Source: Nectonema munidae
Taxonomy: Eukaryota > Nematomorpha > Nectonematoida > Nectonematidae
Assembly: GCA_030549495.1 (NCBI GenBank)
Contig: JAUIRK010000185.1
Span: forward strand, 62,001 to 126,000
DNA: 64,000 bases
Reading direction: 5' to 3'
The notes under the pieces: model-generated
Database searches by the model: none
What the model was told of the DNA's origin: nothing
The model's input: only the letters and a program-made list of their open reading frames with translations
Part shown: positions 51,440 to 63,600 of the stretch, in pieces
Layout of the letters: each line of letters starts with the position of its first letter
Position numbering within the stretch: the first letter of the stretch is position 1
Translations under genes and position numbers: made by a program

Positions 51440-53321
51440 TATTCGAAGTTAGAGCTGGGCCTGAGTGGCCCTCTTTGGTCGTGCGAGGGTTAAAAAGCAA
51501 CTTTTCGTTTTATTTCAGATTATTATAGAGTCAAATCAAGATGCCCAAACGAAAGTATAGCGATGAATATATTAATTTTGGTTCTGTGAATAGAAGAATA
51601 TGGAAGAATCTGTGCCAAGGTGTGTAGTGTGTATGAAGACATTATCAAAAGCATCAATGAATCCTTTTACAACGCCATCTCCAAACTAATCATCCAGACT
51701 AGAAAGACCGCGATCCTAATTATTTTAAGCGACTTGAGAAAAACGACTAGACAAAACGGGGAAGTAATATCAGCAGCCGGTTGGTATTGTGACAGCCTAC
51801 TGTGAAATTGCACTTTTTGGGGCGAAGAAATAAAAGCCTTCAACAACAAATGGTGAAGCATGACATCGTTGATGAAGCAGTGTCAAATAATACGATACAG
51901 AGGTGTATTACATAAATGTCTACTGATATTAATGAACAAGTCATTACGGAAGTACAGGTCTCAAAATATGGATTTGCAATACAACTGGACGAATCAACGG
52001 ACGTGTCAAACTGCGCACAGCTTCTCGTATATGTGCATTATGCTACTGAGGAAGCAATTCGAAGTGAATTACTCTTGACCAATGAAATGACAACTACAAC
52101 AAAAGGAAAAGACCTGTTCGAGCTTATGATAACTTTTTCAAAGAAAATGGTTACTAATGGACCAAACTAGTTGGTTGCACAACTGACGGCGCTCCTGTTA
52201 TGCTTGGGAGAAAATCTGGGTTCCAAGCTCGGGTGTAAGCAATGTCTCCATCTGTCACTTCTGTTAACTGTTTCATACACCGATTTGCTCTATCTGCTAA
52301 AATTCTACCTCCCGATATGAAGACAAGCTAGAAACTGGTGGTTAAGATGGTAAACTACATTATGACATCTGCCCTAAATAGTCGTCTCTTCAAGGTCATC
52401 GTGGGGATATCGGATCAGAATACACATCATTACTTTTCATAAGGAAATGAGGTGGCTGTCTCGAGGGAATACCACTATGTTCCTTTTTGTGCAGCTGCTT
52501 CATTTCCAAACAAAAGATCAGGAAGTTCAGAAGATCCTTGAATATGGAAACTTCATTCTTTACCTTGCCTATCTGTCAGATATTTTTGGAGTCATGTATC
52601 ATTTCAATTGTTCTCTTCAGGGCGCTGAGAATAACATCATTGTTTTCTCATCAAATTGACTGCATTTAATCGAAACCTCGATTTGTGGATTGAGAACAGA
52701 CCGTTTGGAATGTGTGAGCATATGGCGTTACTTGGGGAGAGGGAGCCTAATTGCATTTGGTCAAGAGATCACGAAAGATCTCCTTCTGTTAAAAGCGACA
52801 AAGGTGAAACTCATAAATTGGCCAACTTCTGGTTAAATGTAAGTCCCTCCTATCCGTCACTAGTGAAAAAGCAATTCATCAGCTTCTCATATTTCCAACG
52901 ACATGGGAATGCGAACAAGAGTTTTCTATCTTTCTTACAATCAAGTCGAAGACAAGATGTAACACACAATTTTCAAACACAATTTCCGATGTGAACAAAA
53001 TATCTCCACGGCTTGCAAAACTACTCGAAGAAAAGCAACCCCAGCCATTGTATGACTTACGAGTGAGTACTTATTGGTCGATAAGTAAAATATTTTGCTT
53101 GTTTATGGTTATGTACATGTCCAAATAAATTAAGTTTATTTTTGTATATTTTTTAATAGCGGATTCGTTTACTTGTATTATATTTGTATGCTATTGTGTC
53201 TGTTAACCTTTTAGTATAGTTCTTTTATGGTCAAAAACTAATCGTTAAAGTTAGGTGGAACGTACCTACACAGCATAAGTCCATAAGTGGTACACAGCCA
53301 AAAAAAGGTTGGGAAACCCTG
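51440..53321 (+). mobile_element. hAT transposon, ZBED5-like, broken; right end defined
   Basis: The right end is AAAAGGTTGGGAAACCCTG (inverted CAGGGTTTCCCAACC), followed by CTCTAGAG. The left terminus is not clear; GAGTGGCCCTCTTTGG at 51459 looks subterminal. The transposase remnant fills the interior. Confidence 0.75.
51540..53030 (+). pseudogene. ZBED5-like hAT transposase remnant (+)
   Basis: It starts MPKRKYSDEYINFGSV, the family's usual start, then CVVCMKTLSKASMNP-like sequence of the BED finger in a shifted frame. 51916-52170 has QLDESTDVSNCAQLLVYVHY (first catalytic Asp) and MTTTTKGKDLFELM. Around 52185 CTTDGAPVMLG-like sequence carries the second Asp, then HRFALSAKILPPDMK. 52447-52659 has MRWLSRGNTTMF and YLSDIFGVMYHFNCSLQG. 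52860-52990 approaches the C-terminus (LLIFPTTWECEQEFSIFLTI in a shifted frame). The order is complete but multiple shifts and stops break it. Confidence 0.85.
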
Positions 53322-53329
53322 CTCTAGAG

Positions 53330-54700
53330 CATTGGTTCCCAACCGACCCCATTTAAGCCTCACCAGACTTTCTGCGCCCCCACCCAAAGATCAAGGCTAT
53401 ATTCATTGATAAGGTATACATAATAATGCTACATAACTGCAGTAACTTGTTTTATTATAGCAAGAACGAAAATATACATTTATATACAATATAAATAGCT
53501 CAAAATATATCATTTATTTACATAATTGGATGTTACTGATGCGAGTAATACAAGCTTTATTTTAATAATTGTTGGTACTGCTTTTCTATCACCAACTTCT
53601 CAATCCGTGATGTTGTTTTGGATACAGCACATCGTTGGTCATTCTCAGCATGGAGTGTAATTCTTAGCTGCGATTTTATAAGTAGTAAAGATGAAAAGGT
53701 CATTTCACACATAAGGAAAATGCATGAGAATTCTCAGCATACCTTCTGGCAAATTTGGATATCGAAGTAATTGCTTGATCCAAAATTGATTCACTACTAG
53801 GGATTCAAAGTCAGTGTTTGCACATTCAGATGTGATACGATCAATGAATTCCTCTTGATATCTTAGGAACATCTTCAATTTTAGCAGCAAATGATTTTCT
53901 AAGTAAGCTATGGGATAACTAAGTCTTTTCTGGAAAATATCGACTAAACTCTTCTTTTAAAGTCTTCAAGTGTGGGATCAGCAAACTTTGAAAACTGTTG
54001 TTGAATAGAACATCAGTCTCATTTTCTTCAACAAATATTTGTATTTAATGTGGGAAACATGTAAAAATTTCTCTTTTTTATCCCTGACAGCCAAAGATCC
54101 AGCTTCATTTGGAAGGCATTTTGTTTTTCTGCTAAATTAAGTGTTGGAATTCTCTGCCTGAAGTGAAAGATTAAGGGAATACAGAATTGTGAAGAAATCG
54201 ACCAAGTATGCAGTTTTTACCAAATTTGAAAGTTTTGTTCTTCCTTGCCGAGATAGGAATTCTCTCACCTCAGCATTCAACTCAAAAAATCTCTTCAATA
54301 CTTTTCCTTTTGACAGCCACCTTACCTCAGTGTGCAATAGAAGAATTTCATGCTTGGAATCCACTTCTTGGCACAGTTCAGCGAACCAGCGATAAATTCA
54401 ATGCATTTGAATTTATGATGTTAACTGTTTTAACAACTGATTCAATAAAATTTTAAAATCTGTTGTCAATGTTTTTGAAGCTAATACTTGATGATGTATA
54501 ATGCAATGAACTCAAACAGGTTGCGGAGAAACATTCTTTACCATCTGCTGAAATCCAGATCTACAGCCTAGCATAGACGGTGCACCATCAGTACATATGG
54601 CACCAACATTTTCCCACTTAGTCCATGTTTTTTAAAATGATCCTATTTTTTCATTTTCTGAATTTTAATTATTCACCAACAACTCGTTTTTTATTTCTTA
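53330..54700 (-). mobile_element. hAT transposon, ZBED5-like, 5'-truncated
   Basis: The left terminus CATTGGTTCCCAACCGACCC (expected CAGTGGTTCCCAACC) begins 8 bp after the previous element, separated only by CTCTAGAG. No right terminus was found. Similarity ends near 54700. Confidence 0.7.
53550..54650 (-). pseudogene. ZBED5-like hAT transposase remnant (-)
   Basis: On the minus strand from about 54640: GAICTDGAPSMLGCRSGFQQ (second catalytic Asp), then HCIIHHQVLASKTL, then 54137-54364 LLLHTEVRWLSKGKVLKRFF and VKTAYLVDFFTILYSLNLSL. 53705-53890 gives FWIKQLLRYPNLPEGMLRIL, and 53560-53700 gives TFSSLLLIKSQLRITLHAEN, DQRCAVSKTTSRIEKLV. That is a C-terminal half in correct order, ending in a natural-looking stop. 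The N-terminal half with the zinc finger and first Asp is absent, and the C-terminal half has frame changes. Confidence 0.82.
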
Positions 54701-56230
54701 CATATATTCGCATGTCTTTTTGCAGCTTACTGTAGGTTTGTAAACATCAATATCTTGGGCATATATGACTTGATACTAAGGTTGGTAATTTGCAGTGAAA
54801 TTATCTTGAACATAGAAAATTCAAACATCAGACAACCTTCTACTACACACCGAGGAACACACAAAAAGAAAAAACTATGCCCCTAAGAAAAACCAAAACA
54901 AAATTAGTCCTTGAAATACTTAACAAGAGATAAATCAAATTTTCAAATATTACAATGCTCCATACTTCCAACTTTCCAAATACAAATTCAGTGTTGGCTG
55001 CCTCAGGTCCGAATGGGGCAAGGATCGGGAAAAGCCTACTGAATCTCTTTATCCATTGATATCAGCCAAATCGCTTATAAACCATTATCATTTATAATGT
55101 CTCTGCGACCCTAATAATGGGTTCCGTATAATATTAATGGTTTGTATGCGCAATTCTAAAAGAAGGCCTTTATCTTAAATAAAATTAGGCAAAATTTGAA
55201 AATATGCTGATTTGTTTGTTTTTCACAGTAGATAAATATAAGGAGGCGTAACTGGATGCTGTACTCGGTGTACCCATTACAACATAAGCAATTTAGTATT
55301 TTGTTTTTTGCTCATTTTTTGGCTTTAAACTTTTTGGTTAGTGTTTAGGTTTATAAAATTTTGTAAACATCAGTGTAAACAAGGGGAGAATCGTACTATT
55401 TTTTAGCGTCATGGGTTCATACACGTGGATTAAATGTTTTGAAAAAGGTGACAAGTACATAAGAGAGTAGGTGAATATATAAAGTATGCAAAATCTGGAA
55501 GATGTTTACAACTGACTTTTGATATTCTCTATCTACTTCCAACTTTTCGAGAAACATGATGAAGATTTTCCTCTTTATTTTCTCCCTTTTCCTCAACTTG
55601 TCTCTTAGCCAAAGTAAGATTTCAAAGCAAAAAGGCTGTAAAATCTTTAATTTAAAAATCAGAACAAAAGTGAAGTAGACGAAAAATATCCATTGAATTA
55701 ACACTTCAATAATCTGATTTATAAATCCATTAAAACATTAGTTCATTCGTGCATTTATATTCAGGTTGGTTTAAGAACGTTTAGTAGTAACAAATATGAC
55801 TTTTCTTAAAACCATACTTCAATAGTTAGTGGACAATTCTAAATTATTCATATTGACAGCGTCTTTAATTTCATTGGAATAATAATAATCAACATAAAAA
55901 TATTAACTGAATAATCCAATGTTCCTATTTAAATAAATTAGATGCATTCACTCATAAAAATAACTAGTAACCGTTACTTTAAATGTCTAGTAACCCTTAC
56001 TCTCTTTAGAATTTCTATAGTTGTAGTATTCTTTACTACTTTCGCTTTAGTAATATAATAGTAAAATCTTTAAATTAACTTATTATTACAAACAAAATAA
56101 AATAATTATTTATTTTTAGATTACCCATTTTTATTGATGTTTGAAACTACATAAAAATGGCAAAGAATATTTAAAAAATGTATTACAATAAAGTGATCTT
56201 AACAACTATACCATATTTATAATGTTTATG
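54700..56230. other. No recognised gene
   Basis: AT-rich. GGAGGCGTAACTGGATG at 55243 resembles the hAT motif GGCGTARCYAG seen at 7814, 58122 and 63541, without a partner. The 95-codon minus frame 55417-55704 is Phe/Leu/Lys-rich and unassigned. Confidence 0.4.
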
Positions 56231-56233
56231 TGA

Positions 56234-56274
56234 GGTAGGTAGGTAGGTAGGTAGGTAGGTAGGTAGGTAGGTAG
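56234..56274 (+). repeat. (GTAG)n microsatellite
   Basis: About ten GTAG units. It lies downstream of the minus-strand LINE coding end and could be the LINE's 3' tail repeat. Confidence 0.9.
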
Positions 56275-56375
56275 AAGATATCTAAGCACTTTCCAACGTT
56301 GGTTGATATGCTTGCATCAATTGCTAACTTGGGGATTTGTAAGGATGGGTAGTGGGTTTAGGATCTAAAGTAGAA

Positions 56376-56525
56376 GTAAACGTAAAAAATGAGTCCAGAA
56401 ATGAAACCAGAATGGCCGATTTAGTATAACACATATATTTTATGTAAAATTTGAAGGAATGTTTTTGGAGACAATTTTCAGAAGTAAACCGCAAATTTGA
56501 TTAACACTTATAGGTATTTTCAAAA
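56376..56525. repeat. Single satellite B unit beside the LINE
   Basis: GAGTCCAGAAATGAAACCAG, CACATATATTTTATGTAAAA and AGTAAACCGCAAATTTGATT match satellite B at 47.4-48.45 kb almost base for base. It ends 8 bp before the LINE stop codon region. Confidence 0.85.
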
Positions 56526-56532
56526 GTATGAA

Positions 56533-57500
56533 TTAGGTTGCTTGTGTATGGTTAAACAATGTGTTTAATAAGGGTGGAGTTAAGTGTTGGTGGGTAGAGA
56601 GTAATGGTTCTATTATATTAAAGAAAAGAGAGATGTGATGAATGATTTTGGGGTAGGATAAGAATTTTAGTAGAGAGGAGGGAAGATATTTAAAATATAA
56701 ATGTGTTTTTTCTATGAGTTTGGTTCGTTCTGATGGGAATATTAGGGAATAGAGGATAATGTGAATTGGAGTTTCGATATGAGGGCAGCCGAATCTGCAA
56801 AAAGGATTAGAGTGCAAATTAAAATTGTAGAAGTAAGCGTAACAAGGGCAATGTGAGGTGATCATCTTATTATGTTGCGAGGAAGAGTAATGTTTTTATT
56901 TAGTGCAAATTGGGATAAGGGGGTAGGTATGTTGTTTGAGTAAAGCCATTCATTCGTTTGTAGTTGAGATATTTATGGATGTTTCAAAAGCGGATAGAGG
57001 GAGGGCGTGGGTTAAGAAATGTTGTGATGTTATGTATGTGGATTTACATAAGAGATCTACTAAAAAATTTTCAAAGGAGGAGGAATGGGCGGGGCATCAG
57101 AAAAGTTTAATTGAGAAATGGTTGCTAAGGTTGATTAATTCTTTGGCTAGGTTTAATGTTGGAAGGGGAATTTTTCTGTTAAGTTGTAGGTCTTTTATTA
57201 TGTTTTGTGAGTCTATGAAAAAGATTGTGTGCTTGAATTTGGATGTAAAGAAGGTTAGGTTATCAATGATGTGGTTACGTGATGTTAGTAGTGCTAGGGC
57301 TTCAGTTTCGTTTGCGGAGGTGTTATTGTCTGTCTGCATTTGTTGTATGAAGAAAGGAGTGCTTGTATTGTGATTTAAAAAAGCGCATGCAGCGGTTGCT
57401 TTGTTGCGTGATTTTGAACCGTCGGTAAAAATTGTGAGTTGGTTGTGCGCATTTGAGTTGCGTTGGTGTTTTATGGAGTTGAGTGCTAAGAATTTGTCGT
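56533..57500 (-). pseudogene. LINE fragment with RNase H domain and Cys/His tail
   Basis: Minus strand, in order: IFTDGSKSRNKATAACAF near 57430-57380 (RNase H first Asp), SANETEALALLTSRNHI at 57260-57310 (catalytic Glu), FIDSQNIIKDL (third Asp) and, past 57097, a WCPAHSSF-like segment. 56533-56865 gives FNLHSNPFCRFGCPHIETPI, HIIL, the C-x3-C-x-H-x5-H type tail after a Y-x-x-x-FNL motif. An RNase H domain after the reverse transcriptase is typical of I, R1, LOA and related clades. The reverse transcriptase and endonuclease are absent, so this is the usual 5'-truncated copy, with frame changes. The 145-codon plus-strand frame at 56936 is the antisense shadow. Confidence 0.8.
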
Positions 57501-58062
57501 CGCATATATGAGTTGAGTATGGGGTCGATTTCGATGGGTGAACTAGGGAGTAAACCGTATGAAAATTTTCATAATTGTATGATTGTATGATTTCGCTAAA
57601 CGCAAGGTTCGCAAAGTAAAGTTACTTTGATCATCATTTTGTGTTAATGAAAAAGTAATAAAACAAATCCCTTTTCTTTTTTTCAAAATCTTATTTCTCA
57701 CTTTTAATCTTTTTCCCTACCCACACTGGGCTCCGCGCAATCCATTTTGCATAGGGCCCCGCGAACACTAGGGCGAAACTTAGGAAGACTATGATTCCTT
57801 ACAAAATATGAAAAATAAAAGCGTTACCAAATCACCCTTTAAGGATTAGCTACTTCAAAGTTGGCTTTTGCTACTTATAAAAACTTAAAAATATCAAATA
57901 AAGTGCCGATAAACTATCGAATTTTTTTATGCCTCTTATTATTCTGAATTTATTCTGAGAACAGACAGTTTCATTTTAAAATAGTGAAAATTGCTTTATT
58001 TGTTTATTTTGTCTCCTTTCTCTCTTATGTTAATTATGTAGAAAATTTTTCAATTTTGAGTA

Positions 58063-58432
58063 AAAGGTAAGGTAAAGGTACCGTGGGTGTGTTTTCATTG
58101 ACAAGGCACTGATGTACACAGTGGCGTAGCCAGAGGGGGGCAAGGGGGGAAGTGCTCCCCCCCCCCCCCCCCCCCCCCCCCAAATACCTTTTCTGCCCCC
58201 CCCCCCCCCCCCAAATAATTTTATTTCCAATATGCTTGCCCCCCTAAATTCCTTGCATGCCCCCCCCCCTCCCTAAATTCCTTGCATGCCCCCCCCTCCC
58301 CAACTTCCATTTTTTGGCTACGCCACTGGATGTACCCCTTATGTTAAACTATGAACAAATTGTTATCGATGAGAAATCGAATCCAGAGGCTTCTGTGCTG
58401 ATTCAATCATCTCAACCAACCTGCCATGCACT
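58063..58432 (-). repeat. tRNA-derived SINE, copy 3, split by a hAT MITE
   Basis: Inverted relative to 19352. A-box TGGCAGGTTGGTTGAGA (complement near 58410-58426), B-box GGATTCGATTTC (complement near 58374-58384), tail GTGCCTTGTCAATGAAAACA and TACCTTACCTTTTAC (complement 58063-58107). The hAT MITE sits in the tail. Confidence 0.8.
58119..58328. mobile_element. hAT MITE with C/G homopolymers inside a SINE
   Basis: A 210-bp element with ends CAGTGGCGTAGCCA, exact inverted repeats. Flanks GATGTACA (58111-58118) and GATGTACC (58329-58336) form an 8-bp duplication with one change. C runs of about 25 and 17 bases lie at 58157-58181 and 58196-58212, with G6 runs to the left. The open frames here are artefacts of the runs. 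Confidence 0.92.
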
Positions 58433-59450
58433 CCATAGAGTATGCTGTAGGTAGGGGATACGTCAAATTAGTTTTCAAAAAACTTAAGTTATGCTCGAAA
58501 AATTTTTAGTTTTTGTTGAAGCTTTATAACTTTTTTTCCCTAAAAGTTATTATAAAAGGCAAATCATTGCAAAATGTTAAATGTTATTTTACTTTTTGTA
58601 GATTTTTGTAGCTTGCACCAATTTATCTTTTAAACTATTTTTGAATGATGCTGAGAAAAATGAAGTAATGCAATCTTAATTTTTATTGTTTGATTTTTGG
58701 TTGCACAATTTTATCTTTATTTTATACCCTTTTTTGAGAGTCTAACTAACTTACACGTATTCTTGTACACTAAAAAGAATGAAGAAATTCTAATACCAAG
58801 TTTTCTAACTTTAGTTCGGTTTTACATTATTAATAGAAATTACCTCAGAAAAGTTATGTAATTTGGATTTGTTTTTTTTTAATTTATTTTTCTCAATGAA
58901 ACATTTTTTCATTTTTTAGGAAGAAGGAACAACTGAAAATTAATGAATGATTTTTTTCATTCAATAAAATCTCCAATTTTTTATTGTTAATTGATATCTT
59001 TACCCCCTTTCTACACATAATTTGGAGATGGTGCGCATCTATTTGAAGTGAGAAAGAAGGAGCTATATATAAGTTCTCATTCATTGTTGACATTAAGCTT
59101 AATAGGGCGGGGGTTAAAGTTTACATTAATCTTAATTAAGAATGAAATAGAAGAGACAAGAGAGGAGTAGGAATTCAGAATAATTTGTTGTCTTTTTTGG
59201 AAGACGCTTGATTCCAATAATTTCCCCCTATTCCAATAATTTCAAGGATGTGCGCCCCTGAATCAATCACATTTTTTCCGTATAACATTCGTAGGGTGTC
59301 TACTGTCTAGTAGACTGTTTTCCTTCAGACTACATTCACTCATAAAACTCTCCAACATTCAGTTATTTGTTTTCAGTTGTTTTCTCTATCAATCAAATAT
59401 CCTTTCATCAATTCCTGTAATGTGCCTGATAGACTACTTCATTTTCAAAT
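58428..59450 (-). repeat. Dispersed CAGGGGCGCACAT family, copy 3, rearranged
   Basis: Read on the minus strand from 59260 (CAGGGGCGCACATCCTTGAA) to the SINE junction at 58428-58436. Beyond 59260 it also matches 18870-19050 (TCAATTCCTGTAATGTGCCT, ACTACATTCACTCATAAAAC), so segment order differs from copy 1. AAGGAGCTATATATAAGTTC in its middle looks TATA-like but no transcript is evident. Confidence 0.75.
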
Positions 59451-59944
59451 GAAAAGCAAAATTTTCAATTCATATTTCGAATTTATATTTTTCGAATGAA
59501 GAAAATACTATAGTAGTTAATTTCAAATTGGGTGTATGTACACAACTTTACAAATTTTTTTGTCGATGAGTCAAATTTGTGGATCTTTGATACTGATAAA
59601 TAAATATAGTCATAATAAAATATTTTATAATTCATATCTGTTATAGATGATTCTGAAAGAAGTAAGTTTAAATTTTTTCCATAATGTTAAAATGTTACAA
59701 AGCGAAAATTGGTAACACTTTAATATGCTAAATATCATAATTTTGGAATATTTCTTATAATACAATGTCTATTTTAAAACTTTCTAACAATGGTAAGAGA
59801 AAGTAAAAATTGTAATTAGAAGATGAGAAGTGAATATTGATTAACAATACGCTTAATCCTCATGCTTGTTTACCACTCATATTTGACATTTTCTTTGCTT
59901 GTGCTTTGTTGACATTTAATATAAGAGTTGTGCGTTGTTAAAAT

Positions 59945-60175
59945 CACTTCATTACAACTTTCGTTTACCTTTTAACCAAGTTGTTATTATAGGGTGTAGT
60001 ACACAGAAATTGAGAAGTCTAATCCAGCTGTTTCGCTCAAATCAAATCTAAATATGGCGTGTGATACATCAAAATATTGCAAATTTTATACTGAATTTGA
60101 TCATGCAATCGATTTTTAGATAAATATTAATTAAAAAATACTTACTCTAATTCTCATTCAATATAAATTTTGAGA
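59945..60175 (+). repeat. Dispersed duplicate of 43005-43260
   Basis: Aligned with the earlier copy through TACCTTTTAACC, GTTTCGCTCAAAT and the TTAAAAAATACTTACTCTAA end. Confidence 0.7.
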
Positions 60176-63100
60176 TTGAATATTGATTAAAATTATATTT
60201 CATATAAAGTTAAAATTATAAGACAACTTTTATTCAAAATGAGTTATTTATATTCTATTCATAATTGAGGCCATGCAAAAACCACTCATTAGCAAAAACA
60301 TATGAACTTACTCTTAACTATATTTTAACCGTTATTCTCCTCTTTTTAAGTCATGATGTCGTGTAAAAACGTTTGAATTTTTATACTAAAATTTGAACCT
60401 AAAATTTATATTAACACGTAAAGGAGGCATTTTGCATTGGATTAATGTATATAATGAATATATTTCAAGTGTTTTTAAAAAGTTAGGAAATATTTTTACA
60501 AATGGAATTCCATATGTGCCTCCCATTCTGGCTAAGAAGCTTCTGATTATATAATAAAGGAGCAATTTCCGCAAGAACGAGCTTTATTTGCTGAGAAGAA
60601 GACTATAAGATAGTATATAAAATTAGAAACAATTTGATATATTTCACGTGAAATAATTGTTGAGAAACACGAAAGTTATTAGCATTTATATATTCCACTT
60701 GTATTTGACTAAGAATTCTAAAAGGCATAAATAATAATGTAACATTAAAGTAAAATAAATCTTGCTTTAATAATAAACGAACCAATTTAATTACATGAAT
60801 TATAATAAAACATAGCCTAAACCAGTGTGTAATTATTATTTGTTTACCCTCTAGATATAATAAATGTAGAATTTATTTTTAATTAAGGTTAACCCTCAAA
60901 ACCTTTCTTAATATCCCCTCATTTTGTACAAATTTTACCTTGATATCTGCTTTCCATTCCAGAAATATTGGTGTATCTCTCCCCTTGCTTGTCACTAACT
61001 CTAAGATTATTAAGAAAAAAAGATATGTGAATCAAAAAATCAATTTTAGAGGCTTTCTTTCTCTTAGCGTGCGATAATTTAATAGCATTACGATTTGATC
61101 GTAACTCTCTAAAAGATGATTAAGAAGAAAATGTTTGTTACATCAAGAAATGAAATCCATGCATTGTTTTCTAAAAATTTACTGCTTTAAAAAATTGTGT
61201 TTCAATGATTAGCTTGCTAAGTTGAGGTCTAGTTAAAACTCCTGCTTTTAATTTTCCTAGTTCAACGATTTTGCTACGCTTTTGACATAAGAAATGAAAT
61301 GCATTACAGGAATGATAAACTTTTGTGGTAATCGCAGCTTTAAATGTAAGGGAGATAAAAGTATTTTTGTGAATGGACTAAAGTCGATAGCATTTAAACT
61401 TTCCACATTTATATTTTTGTCGTACAGGCCATTCTTTTCTTACATTGTGTTCTGCATCACTCTGCTATCTTACAAACACAAAACACTTGCATTTTATATA
61501 GCCCATTTGAGCACCAAGTGAAAGAGTTGTAACTATTAAAAGTTCACAAATACCCCATTGATTTCGTAGTATTTTATGAAATTCAACAAACTTATCATCG
61601 TTTCAGGAATTTTTTTTCAATCGCAATTAAAATAGATTGATGTTTGATTACTCTTAGACAAAAGAACACCTTTTAAGGAATCTTTTCCAGAATCTATTTC
61701 CCGATTTTAATCTGCACGGTTTTATGATCCAGAATTGATAGTTGTAGCATTTGAGATTTTGCTGTATCGCAATAACATATGTTATTTCCAGTTTAAAGAA
61801 ACAAGATAACTTTTAATACCGATAACCATCAGTTGTAATAGATAGATTCTCTTACCGTCGATCCTATTATATTTGCACTTTCTTTTGACATGTCTAATTC
61901 TCTAATAAGATCGAGGAAGAGCTTCTTTAGAGAAAAATTTTCAGATTTTCTCTTTCTAACTTTAGTTTATAATTGATGATTATTTATTTGAGGATTTGAC
62001 ACTTCTTGAAGTTCAGAACCATGAAAATTTCTACGAATTGGAGAATGAAAATATTTCGATACTGGATTTTTTGCGTATTTTAATTTTTGACTTTGATGTT
62101 GGTTAGACAAAAATAGCAATCACTTACTATGATCTTTTGGGTGGCGCCATGACATATGTTAGCGAAAGGTAAGCCAGAGTTTCTTTTACCACACATCTGC
62201 TCCCTTTAATTATTTAAACCAGTTTTTAACTTGATCACACCAATAACATTTCTAATTTTGAAAAACAGCTTTTGTTATAGGTTTTCTGAGAATAGTAGCA
62301 GTAAAAAAACTTAATGTGATGTATTTTAAAAGAAAAAATGTATGCAATACAAATTTAGAGAAAATTTGATTTAAGGTATTAATTCGCTATAATAAATAGG
62401 GTACGCTGGTTGTTGAAAAATTGACCTGATAGAGTAATAGAAATACGATTTATTAATTCAACCATATTATATATACCCATGATAATATATATTTCATTTA
62501 TACCCATTATATTTCAACTTATATAGAAAATACCAACTTATTAAACTCGGATGAAAGATGTGTTTTTTGTGGATATGTGATATGAGTTTTGTTTATAATT
62601 AATGTTTGAGTTAATTGAAAGTTTGTAGCTAAATATGATTTGTTAAGTATTTTTATATTTGAAAACAAATAATCGTATTTCCCCCCAATTGGAATCATTG
62701 CACTCCAGGAAACCTGTTTAAATATTCAGATATTGATTATAAACCTCCTCGCTTATTTTTTAACAGTTTGCCTGTTAAGCTTTCTACACAGGGATTGAGT
62801 GTTTACCGTAATAAAAATTTACATCACTAAGTATTATTTATAGATTTTGAGAGGAACATTTTTGAAGTTTTTTCATTCAAAGTTTTTCGTAGAGACAACA
62901 AAAATCTTGATATTAACAATAATAATTAGTAGACCTATTTTTCTCGTGGAATATTTTTAAGGTTTTTCAATGATTTGCAAAATTTTATATCTAAATTAAA
63001 AAATTCTCAAACGCTTTTTAGTTTTTTAAGTTAGATTAATATGTTTCAAACACGATTGCTATTAGTTTTAATAAACTTGTAAAAAGAAGTTATCAAAAAT

Positions 63101-63537
63101 ATTTGAATCCACTGATAAGAAAAGTTTTACAACTACTCAAAAAATGTAATAATATTGATTAAAAATAGAAAAATGTTAGCGATCAAAAAATTATTCAGAA
63201 AAACCAATACGTTACTATCAAAATTTCATTAAATTGAAAATAAAAAATTAAAAAACGAAAATTTTTCCAATTTTACAAATGAGTGGAAAAGTCCAAAAAA
63301 ATTGGGGTACACTTAATTCAATAAAAAAAATTGGAAAAAATAATTGACAAAATTAGTTTTAGAAACTGGTGATAGACATATACCCAATTTCATTTAATGA
63401 AATTGACATTTTAACTAATTTTTTTGTTATAGGTTACCATCTCTCTCTTTAGTTTAAAACATTTTCAGAATGTTTCAAAATTAAAAAATTATATATTTAT
63501 TCAAAAATAGAAATAAAAATTAATTTTTAACTATAGG
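60176..63537. other. AT-rich sequence, no supported gene
   Basis: Short frames at 60386, 60603 and 61294 have no recognisable motifs. No RNA gene or element termini were identified. Confidence 0.5.
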
Positions 63538-63600
63538 CAGTGGCGTAACTAGGTGGGGCGGTGGGCCACGGAGGCACATTTTTAGGGGCGGCATATTTTG
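63538..63600 (+). repeat. Lone hAT-type terminus
   Basis: CAGTGGCGTAACTAGGTGGG followed by G-rich GGCGGTGGGCCACGGAGGC. The same terminal motif as the MITE at 58119. The partner end may be beyond the window. Confidence 0.5.

Noticed and set aside
56936-57373. 145-codon plus-strand frame
   Set aside because: The minus strand carries a clear RNase H domain; the plus frame is its antisense.
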